Shown here piece after piece: positions 6,701-11,801 of a stretch of DNA of 11,801 nt. The DNA lies in contig JAWOEI010000023.1 of NCBI GenBank assembly GCA_046482825.1, forward strand, positions 1 through 11,801, given 5' to 3'. Both the position numbers and the translations under genes were made by a program. The notes under the pieces are model-generated. The model worked only from the letters and a program-made list of their open reading frames with translations, ran no database searches and was not told the origin of the DNA. Position 1 is the first letter of the stretch, and every line of letters starts with the position of its first letter. The stretch comes from M55B167 sp046482825. GTDB taxonomy: Bacteria > Verrucomicrobiota > Kiritimatiellia > RFP12 > UBA1067.

Positions 6701-7411
6701 ATGAAGCATTTGATAATACTTGCCACAGCCGCAGCAATAGCGGCAACATCCTTCGCCAAAGATACAGCACCCGCAGAAAAATCTGAAGATGGCGCAGGTT
6801 TTGTCCGGCTCTTTGACGGCAGAACTTTTGACAACTGGCGAAGTCGCGCAAATCCGGCTCCTCCTGCAAAGGGATGGATAATAGAAAACGGCATTCTTAC
6901 CGTTCTTCCCAAAAACGCAGGCGGTGGAGGTGGTGACATCATCACCGTAAAAAAATACTCTGACTTCATCCTTAAACTTGAATTCAGGCTCACGCCGAAA
7001 GCGAACAGCGGAATTAAATATCTTTTCAACCCGGATAGGTTCGGCGGCACAACTCTGGAATACCAGATTCTTGCCCCCGGTCATCCCGATGCCGAACGGG
7101 GGCGCAACGGCAACAGGAAAGTCGCATCACTTTATGACATGTTTCCTGCTAACGCCGAAAATTTTCTCAAGCCAGCAGGCAAATGGAACGAAGTGAAACT
7201 TCTGGTCAGGGGAATGCATGTCGAACACTGGCTGAACGGCAGGAAGGTTCTTGAATTCAACCGCGACTCAGATAATTTCACCGCAGCTTTCAGCAAAAGC
7301 AAATATAAGAAACATAAAGGCTGGGGTTCACAGACAGAGGGCCACATCCTTCTACAGGATCACAACGACCGCGTATCTTATAGAAACATCCGCATAAAAG
7401 AACTGAAATAA
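6701..7411 (+). CDS. Secreted DUF1080 / 3-keto-disaccharide hydrolase domain protein
   Basis: DUF1080 domains have a concanavalin-like jelly-roll fold. Some members hydrolyse 3-keto-glycosides produced by sugar oxidoreductases, and they are strongly expanded in PVC bacteria. The 236 residues begin with a signal peptide (MKHLIILATAAAIAATSFA), so the protein is exported. The domain starts at VRLFDGRTFDNWR (35-47). It continues through WIIENGILTV (59-68), FILKLEFRLTPKANSGIKY (89-107), LEYQILAPGHPD (119-130) and KWNEVKLLVRGMHVEHWLNGRKV (161-183), and ends with HILLQDHNDRVSYRNIRIKEL (215-235), the typical last strands. I chose ATG 6701 because it gives a clean signal peptide; AGGAG lies 14 nt upstream, a rather long spacing. 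It is 31 nt from the next gene and apparently cotranscribed with a XylR-like regulator, which fits a sugar-catabolic role. Enzymatic activity is not proven by the sequence. Confidence 0.88.
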   Translation: MKHLIILATAAAIAATSFAKDTAPAEKSEDGAGFVRLFDGRTFDNWRSRANPAPPAKGWIIENGILTVLPKNAGGGGGDIITVKKYSDFILKLEFRLTPKANSGIKYLFNPDRFGGTTLEYQILAPGHPDAERGRNGNRKVASLYDMFPANAENFLKPAGKWNEVKLLVRGMHVEHWLNGRKVLEFNRDSDNFTAAFSKSKYKKHKGWGSQTEGHILLQDHNDRVSYRNIRIKELK

Positions 7412-7442
7412 CTCCTCTGTGAGGAATTACGAAAGAAAAACT

Positions 7443-8402
7443 ATGAAAAGAATTACACTTCTTCTGACTGCAATCCTGATTGCCGCAAGTTCAAACGCAC
7501 AGGTTAAACCCTCGTACATTCCGGCAGACACTATGTTGCTCGCGCACATCGACATCAAACAGCTCATGAATTCCAAAACCGGCAATCTGATTTCGGAATC
7601 AGCGGATGAAATCACCCAGAGAAAACTGGATTCATTCACCGCCATCAGCGAAATTGACATAAAAAAAGACTTCGACTCGCTTTATTTTGTCAGTTCCGAC
7701 GGAGGAGAACACACCGGCCTCTTTTATGTAACCGGCCGTTTCGATGTGGAAAAACTGACAACCATTCTGGGTGGCAATGAGGGGTTCAGCAGTGAACCTT
7801 TCGGTTCCGGCAATATTCTCAGATGGGAAGACAATGGAGAAGCGCACTACGGCAGTTTTGTCAACAATGAACTGCTGGTGGCCTCTGACGATCCTGCCCG
7901 GCTGAAAAAAGCTCTTTCCCTGGTGGAAGGCAAAGGTGAAGCGCTCTCACCGAAAAGCCCTCTGGCAAAAATTATTCCCGAAAAAAACAACCGCTTTATG
8001 TCATTTGCGGCATACAATGTTGACGGCATTTCAAAAACCGCGCCTCAGCTGCAGATGCTCAAGCGCGCGAAGTCAGTCTTTTTCAGCATCGATCAGATGT
8101 CAGCAGACAGAGCGGATGTGCTTCTCGGCGCGGCAATCTCAGCAGCCGATGCGCAAACCGCCCAGCAACTGAGCTCCATGATTCAAGGTTTTCAGTCCAT
8201 GATGATGATGCAGGCGTCACAGAATCCGGAAGTCGCCCGGCTGGCACAGAACTTTAAGATGGCTTCAAAAAACAACACAATTACAATGAGCCTTAAATTG
8301 ACTGAACAGCAACTCAGAAAACAGATAGCTGACGGCATCAAAAAACAGCAGACCTGGAATACATCATCTTCTAACACCACCATGTCGGACGAGGTCAAAT
8401 AA
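7443..8402 (+). CDS. Exported protein of unknown function, 319 aa
   Basis: I do not recognise a characterised family. A signal peptide is clear (MKRITLLLTAILIAASSNAQ, cleavage near residue 20). The mature part opens with PSYIPADTMLLAHIDIKQLMNSKTGNLI, a pattern seen in PVC exported proteins whose domains recall DUF3352. Beta-strand segments follow (YFVSSD, GLFYVTGRFDVEKL, HYGSFVNNELLVASDDPARLKKAL). Residues 236-300 are helix-rich with a methionine run at 253-256 (SMMMMQ). The C-terminal tail is polar (SSSNTTMSDEVK). ATG 7443 gives the best signal peptide; a GTG at 7419 would add eight charged residues and seems unlikely. It lies 31 nt after the DUF1080 gene and 27 nt before the XylR-like gene. 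It is likely periplasmic or surface exposed. Its link to sugar metabolism rests on context only. Confidence 0.8.
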   Translation: MKRITLLLTAILIAASSNAQVKPSYIPADTMLLAHIDIKQLMNSKTGNLISESADEITQRKLDSFTAISEIDIKKDFDSLYFVSSDGGEHTGLFYVTGRFDVEKLTTILGGNEGFSSEPFGSGNILRWEDNGEAHYGSFVNNELLVASDDPARLKKALSLVEGKGEALSPKSPLAKIIPEKNNRFMSFAAYNVDGISKTAPQLQMLKRAKSVFFSIDQMSADRADVLLGAAISAADAQTAQQLSSMIQGFQSMMMMQASQNPEVARLAQNFKMASKNNTITMSLKLTEQQLRKQIADGIKKQQTWNTSSSNTTMSDEVK

Positions 8403-8429
8403 GATCACACGCCCGGACAGGAAAACCGA

Positions 8430-9593
8430 ATGGGCATACAAGCCAGACACGTCGCATTAGTTTTAAGCCTGAACAAACGTTTTGACCGCAAGGTTATTGA
8501 GGGTGTGACCAGGTTTGTCAAGGAATCAGGTTCCTGGAGTGTTTTTCTGGAGGATGATCCTTCAGCCAAAATACCGGATTTCGTCCGGGGTCATTTCGAC
8601 GGCGTGATAGCGGATCTGGACGATCCCAGAATACCACAGAAGGTGACTGGTCTTCAAATACCCGTCGTGGGAATCGGCAACATCGACCCCCGCAATCCTC
8701 TGTCCGGAACGATTGCTACCGTGGGCACCCACAACCGAAAGATCGCCCTCTTGGCGGCTGACTACCTGATAAGCCTCGGTCTCCGGAGTTTCGGCTACTG
8801 CGGTGTGACAACCCGTACGATCGACACATGGAATCGCGAAAGAAAAGAGACTTTCTCAACATACCTGCGTGAAAAAGGACACATGTGTTCTGTCTATACC
8901 GGCCGATACCGGCCTTCACACAGTTGGGAGCAGCTGCAGAAATCGCTGTTTGCCTGGCTGCAAACTCTTCCGAAACCTGCGGGGATTCTTGCGGCGAATG
9001 ACATGCGCGCAAGGCATTTACTGGAAGCCTGCCGCCGTTTCAGACTGCGGGTACCGGACGACATAGCCGTAATGGGCGTGGACAACGACAAACTGATATG
9101 CGAACTGGCCACACCTCCGCTCACAAGTATCATACAGGGCACAGAAGAAACCGGCTACCGAGCCGCCTCCCTGCTGGACTGTCTGATGAAGGGTCAATCG
9201 CTTGAGATCACTAACATCCAAATCGACCCCGTGGCTGTCGTTGAACGTACATCAACCGACCTGGTGGCCACCAGCGACTGCATCGTAGCCCGCGCTTTAA
9301 CATTTATACGCAAAAACGCATGCACCGGCATAGGTGTACCGCAAATCGCGCAGGCTATTAACATCTCCCGCTCAAGCCTGGACACCCATTTCAAGAATCT
9401 GATCGGGCGTTCCGTGCATGACGAAATTATACGCGTTCAAATCAATGAAGTCCGCAGTCTGCTCGTCACTACAGATTTAGCTCTGGACAAAATCGCGAAA
9501 CGTACAGGCTTCTGTCACGCGCAATATCTCACCACAGTCTTCCGGCGGCAATGCAACCAGACTCCCGGCGAATACCGTCGCAGGGCACAATAA
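8430..9593 (+). CDS. XylR-like AraC-family transcriptional regulator with sugar-binding domain
   Basis: The 387 residues match the architecture and length of E. coli XylR (392): an N-terminal LacI/periplasmic-binding-like ligand domain (about 5-275) fused to a C-terminal AraC DNA-binding domain (about 285-383). The ligand domain shows RHVALVLSLNKRFDRKVIEGV, the hinge-type GILAANDMRARHLLEACR and the signature VPDDIAVMGVDND followed by PPLTSI. The first helix-turn-helix lies at about 302-322 (GVPQIAQAINISRSSLDTHFK) and the second at about 350-373 (LALDKIAKRTGFCHAQYLTTVFRR), followed by the usual QTPGEYRR ending. ATG 8430 has CAGGA about 8 nt upstream. Such proteins activate sugar-catabolic genes on binding a monosaccharide. 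No xylose genes are in view, so the inducer is unknown and the name xylR is not warranted. Being last in the unit, it may control its own operon and possibly the porin downstream. Confidence 0.93.
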   Translation: MGIQARHVALVLSLNKRFDRKVIEGVTRFVKESGSWSVFLEDDPSAKIPDFVRGHFDGVIADLDDPRIPQKVTGLQIPVVGIGNIDPRNPLSGTIATVGTHNRKIALLAADYLISLGLRSFGYCGVTTRTIDTWNRERKETFSTYLREKGHMCSVYTGRYRPSHSWEQLQKSLFAWLQTLPKPAGILAANDMRARHLLEACRRFRLRVPDDIAVMGVDNDKLICELATPPLTSIIQGTEETGYRAASLLDCLMKGQSLEITNIQIDPVAVVERTSTDLVATSDCIVARALTFIRKNACTGIGVPQIAQAINISRSSLDTHFKNLIGRSVHDEIIRVQINEVRSLLVTTDLALDKIAKRTGFCHAQYLTTVFRRQCNQTPGEYRRRAQ

Positions 9594-9598
9594 AACCA

Positions 9599-9619
9599 AG
9601 CCCGGGAAACGCGGGCTAC
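9599..9619 (-). repeat. REP-like hairpin with GTAG head after the XylR-like gene
   Basis: Arms AGCCCG (9599-9604) and CGGGCT (9612-9617) pair around a 7-nt loop. On the minus strand GTAG (rc of 9616-9619) forms the head. It starts only 5 nt after the regulator stop codon, so it could also serve as a 3'-end hairpin for the operon. No T-run follows. Confidence 0.5.
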
Positions 9620-9719
9620 AGAAAGCCATTCTTCCTCCGTCAGTAAAACACGAAAATATCTGCGTGGTTTTGTCCTTCGGTGGTGGAGCTAGCCACTTCC
9701 CGGCAGTCCTTTTGTTCAA

Positions 9720-9740
9720 TTTCACAATCAAATTGTGAAA
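9720..9740. promoter_or_regulatory. Perfect 9-bp palindrome, possible operator
   Basis: TTTCACAAT (9720-9728) and ATTGTGAAA (9732-9740) are perfect inverted arms around CAA. It sits in the gap between the regulator and the porin, 206 nt before the porin reading frame. The low GC and absent GTAG head set it apart from the REP-like hairpins. A dimeric-regulator operator is a reasonable guess. It does not have the order of a CRP site (TGTGA then TCACA), and AraC-type proteins usually bind direct repeats. Confidence 0.4.
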
Positions 9741-9869
9741 TAACGAAATAGCGCCACAGCTCCATTTATGCCATATTCCCTTGAGTACAGCGGAAGGAAC
9801 AAGGTGTAAAAAATTCGGGAGCAATACTGAATTTCAATGTAACCTGATATACTCTCTTCCGGGTTAAGC

Positions 9870-9932
9870 ATGGATGAAATTTCTAAAGGCCGGATTCATC
9901 CGGAATGTCCGGGCAATAACGCACATACATAA
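9870..9932 (+). CDS. Possible 20-codon leader ORF upstream of the porin
   Basis: ATG 9870 opens a 20-codon frame (beginning MDEISKGRIHPECPG) that ends with TAA at 9930-9932, 14 nt before the GTG chosen for the porin. No clear ribosome binding site precedes it. It would fit a leader peptide or translational coupling for a porin gene that itself lacks a visible site. Chance occurrence is equally likely. Confidence 0.2.
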   Translation: MDEISKGRIHPECPGNNAHT

Positions 9933-9946
9933 AGTTTATTAAAGAA

Positions 9947-11128
9947 GTGATATTCCCTGTTGTTGCACACAGTGTCACGGCACACATAATTTTTCTGGTG
10001 TTTCTGCATATGGTCGGCGTAGTGACGCCCCTGTCGGCTCAGGTTTCATTAAGCTCACCGCATAAGGATTTCTGCGGCAGATTAAAATGGTCGCCGGATG
10101 GCGTCATAAGCAATCCGGTTCTGCGGCTGTACGGCTTCGGTCGCCTGGATCTGCAGCGGCAGACCCTGTTCAACGACGGCACAACGGATTCTTCTCTGAT
10201 ATCAGGCCGCGGATCCAAAATAGGAATAAAAGTCCGGCGGAACAAAAGATGTGATGATTGGAACGTGAACAGCAGAATGGAATTTGATTTCCGTAACGGG
10301 ACGCAGGCAAAACCGCGCCCAAGACTGCGGTGTGCATACGTCGAGGCAAAAAATAAAAACAGATGGGCCCTGCTAGCCGGTCAGTATTATGATGCCTGGT
10401 ACATATCCAGCCCAACTCTGCTTGCTTCTGTATATCCGGTTAACCGGCGCCCGCAAGTACGTCTGACCAAAATCACAGAATTTGAAAACCGCACACGGTT
10501 GACTGCACGCGTTGCCGCCGTAAAAAATCAGAGCAATAATATCGATGAAGCGCATGCCAATGAAAACAGTGAAATTAAACGCTCACTTCTGCAGAGTGCA
10601 GTTATTCTGGAACGCCCCTGGCTAACGAAAAGAGCCGCACGAATCGCATTGACAGGATCGTACGGCCGTGAAAGTTGCAATTTCAGGGATCTTCCGGAAG
10701 CTGACGGGACTTATGACACCTGCTTAATAATGATAAACGGAAGGCTACCGCTGTGTGAACGTTTCACCGCTGGCAGTGCGCTATACAGCGGTGAGAACAT
10801 CGACACATATTTTCTCGGCGGTGCGGCCAAAGGAATCAACTGCAGCCACGGCAGGAAAATCAAAGGAGCCGGAGGTTGGGCACAAGGCACATATTATTAT
10901 TCGCCGGATTGCCGCTTCAACGCGGGTTACTCATTTCTCAATCTGCAAACCCGCTGGCTGGAACCTGGTGACCGCAGCTTGTACGAATGCTATTCCGCCA
11001 ATACGGTCTATTTTCTCCGCCCTGATCTGCAACTGGTGCTGGGCGGAAACTATTTCATAGAAGAACAAATGCACTCCGCATCCAGAAAACATGCGCGGAT
11101 ACAATGCAGCATTTATTACTTCTTCTGA
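9947..11128 (+). CDS. Outer-membrane beta-barrel protein, DcaP-like porin
   Basis: The 393-residue product has a hydrophobic export signal (AHIIFLVFLHMVGVVTPLSAQ, residues 12-32) and then alternating beta strands typical of a porin. The core motif order recalls DcaP-like trimeric porins: LRLYGFGRLDLQR (59-71), SKIGIKVRR (90-98), RMEFDFRNG (110-118), RPRLRCAYVEAKN (124-136), WALLAGQYYDAW (140-151) and VNRRPQVRLTKI (165-176). It ends in Phe (IYYFF), as outer-membrane barrels usually do for BAM recognition. DcaP-like channels admit small anionic or sugar-like solutes. The start is uncertain: GTG 9947 is the first standard codon but has no ribosome binding site, while ATA 9929 or ATT 9938 would supply basic residues (KFIKE) expected before the hydrophobic core. 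An in-frame stop at 9917-9919 limits upstream extension. Its position after the sugar regulator suggests a carbohydrate-uptake role, which is inference. Confidence 0.7.
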   Translation: MIFPVVAHSVTAHIIFLVFLHMVGVVTPLSAQVSLSSPHKDFCGRLKWSPDGVISNPVLRLYGFGRLDLQRQTLFNDGTTDSSLISGRGSKIGIKVRRNKRCDDWNVNSRMEFDFRNGTQAKPRPRLRCAYVEAKNKNRWALLAGQYYDAWYISSPTLLASVYPVNRRPQVRLTKITEFENRTRLTARVAAVKNQSNNIDEAHANENSEIKRSLLQSAVILERPWLTKRAARIALTGSYGRESCNFRDLPEADGTYDTCLIMINGRLPLCERFTAGSALYSGENIDTYFLGGAAKGINCSHGRKIKGAGGWAQGTYYYSPDCRFNAGYSFLNLQTRWLEPGDRSLYECYSANTVYFLRPDLQLVLGGNYFIEEQMHSASRKHARIQCSIYYFF

Positions 11129-11193
11129 AACAGTTTTCAGCCGCGTGTCTATTTCTCAGAGAACAACGACAACCCGTTGCTGAGCAGTGTAAG

Positions 11194-11216
11194 TCCGGTT
11201 TGTAACCGGATCTACA
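11194..11216 (-). repeat. REP-like hairpin with GTAG head downstream of the porin
   Basis: Arms TCCGGTT (11194-11200) and AACCGGA (11204-11210) pair perfectly over 7 bp around TGT. On the minus strand the head GTAG is the rc of 11212-11215. The other flank (TGTAAG, 11188-11193) is a near match to the head, so the element is almost symmetric. It may double as a 3'-end hairpin for the porin transcript. Confidence 0.6.
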
Positions 11217-11254
11217 AACATCGCGCAGATAAAGCAGTGAAAAACATTGATTTT

Positions 11255-11527
11255 CCTAAACAAATTAAAGCCGGTCACTAATTCCCGTGTGGTTCCCGTG
11301 ATTTGAATAACTACGAATAACGCGAATCAACGCGAATCAAATACCGCATGCGTTGTGCACATATTCCTGTAGTAGTCGCTTTGCATGTCACGCCGAATGA
11401 AAGAAGGCGAACAAGCGACATGTTCCTGTGTAGTAGTCGCTTTGCAAGCGACATCTTCCCGTCTAGTTGTGCCGCTTATAAAGCGGCTACTACATTGCTG
11501 CGGAAACAAATTAAAGCCCGTCACTAA
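11255..11527 (-). repeat. Composite intergenic repeat, right copy (inverted relative to 2362-2635)
   Basis: This 273-bp stretch is the reverse-complement counterpart of 2362-2635, with about 21 differences and one single-base gap by hand count. The boundary motif occurs at 11258-11279 (one mismatch, CCGGTCACT) and 11504-11525. Hairpins inside: GTAGTAG-headed arms at 11375-11381 and 11413-11419 with a 31-nt loop; arms at 11436-11442 and 11446-11452 with loop TGC; and a minus-strand-headed one at 11471-11487. It contains no supported gene. Open frames reported on either strand here are repeat artefacts. Confidence 0.85.
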
Positions 11528-11801
11528 ATCTTCCCGGATCGGACGACTACGCAACTGTAGGCCGGGTCCCGACCCGGCGCACCAACGCTAATTCTTTACG
11601 TCTGGCTGTGCCGCTTATAAAGCGGCTACTACATTGCTGCGGAAACAAATTAAAGCCCGTCACTAATTCTTCCCGGATCGGACGACTACGCAACTGTAGG
11701 CCGGGTCCCCGACCCGGCGCACCAACGCTAATTCTTTACGTCTGGCTGTGCCGCTTATAAAGCGGCTACTACATTGCTGCGGAAACAAATTAAAGCCCGT
11801 C
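11471..11801. repeat. Tandem repeat, 139/140-bp unit, at least 2.3 copies, cut by window edge
   Basis: The block starting GCCGCTTATAAAGCGGC recurs at 11471, 11610 and 11750, giving periods of 139 and 140 bp; the extra base is one more C in the second GGGTCCC loop. Each unit holds a minus-headed GCCGCTT/AAGCGGC hairpin, the boundary motif ending in GCCCGTCACT, and a plus-headed hairpin GTAG-GCCGGGTC/GACCCGGC (11557-11578 and 11696-11718). Units are nearly identical, which implies recent duplication. The array continues past the right edge. Confidence 0.9.

Larger units (their letters stand above)
9594..9946 (+). other. Non-coding gap between the XylR-like gene and the porin
   Basis: This 353-nt stretch holds a GTAG hairpin at its start (9599-9619), an AT-rich perfect palindrome (9720-9740), a TATACT -10-like box (9848-9853) without a convincing -35, a small inverted repeat CCGGA-TTCA-TCCGG near 9893-9906 and a possible 20-codon leader ORF (9870-9932). 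Apparent reverse-strand reading frames here run into the regulator gene and lack support. Confidence 0.6.

Noticed and set aside
6545..7084. Reverse-strand 179-codon reading frame over the DUF1080 start
   Set aside because: It is antisense to the signal peptide and first half of a well-supported gene, with low-complexity cysteine and serine content.
9720..9740. CRP-binding site
   Set aside because: The half-sites are in the wrong order (TCACAA then TTGTGA, not TGTGA then TCACA), so only a generic operator or hairpin can be proposed.
9477..9824. Reverse-strand 115-codon reading frame after the XylR-like gene
   Set aside because: It overlaps the second helix-turn-helix of the regulator and crosses a GTAG hairpin; no domain or start signal supports it.
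2362..11527. Composite transposon bounded by the inverted 274-bp repeats
   Set aside because: The enclosed genes are ordinary chromosomal ones, no transposase or integrase is present, and further copies of the same units sit outside the right end, so the pair is better read as dispersed repeat copies.
11327..11591. Short reading frames on both strands in the right-hand repeat block
   Set aside because: They are made of hairpin and tandem-repeat sequence and recur with the repeats rather than resembling genes.

Overview
The window looks like a chromosomal segment of a Gram-negative bacterium of the PVC superphylum, most likely Kiritimatiellota or Lentisphaerota. This is inferred from a secreted DUF1080 (3-keto-disaccharide hydrolase) protein next to a XylR-type AraC regulator, a DcaP-like outer-membrane barrel, and intergenic regions full of palindromic repeats. 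No rRNA or housekeeping marker is present to settle the taxon.

Layout. 1-294 is the trailing end of a CRISPR array: three full or partial 37-nt repeats plus a degenerate last repeat that is split by a 38-nt hairpin element. 508-915 is a truncated UvrD/Rep-type helicase. 995-1270 and 1283-2311 are cas2 and cas1; no interference genes are visible. 2312-2833 is intergenic and filled by a 274-bp composite repeat. 2834-4099 is NADP-dependent isocitrate dehydrogenase (icd) with its own promoter and a terminator hairpin. 4279-6531 is a three-gene unit: an unrecognised 148-aa protein, an M42 metallo-aminopeptidase, and an overlapping WalJ/YycJ-like metallo-beta-lactamase-fold hydrolase. 6701-9593 is a second three-gene unit: a DUF1080 protein, an exported protein of unknown function, and a XylR-like sugar-sensing regulator. 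9947-11128 is a DcaP-like porin with an uncertain start. 11129-11801 is non-coding: an inverted copy of the 274-bp repeat running into a 139/140-bp tandem repeat cut by the window edge.

How it fits together. Array, cas2 and cas1 form the adaptation part of a CRISPR-Cas locus whose leader and effector genes would lie left of the window. The icd to porin stretch is ordinary chromosome: central carbon metabolism, peptide turnover, and probable carbohydrate use (periplasmic hydrolase, sugar-responsive activator, outer-membrane channel).

The most unusual layer is non-coding. At least ten hairpins in the intergenic regions share a GTAG head 5' of the stem, the hallmark of REP elements mobilised by RAYT (TnpA-REP) transposases. 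One sits precisely inside the last CRISPR repeat, without a target duplication. Others build the 274-bp composite repeat, present as inverted copies about 8.6 kb apart. No RAYT gene is in the window.
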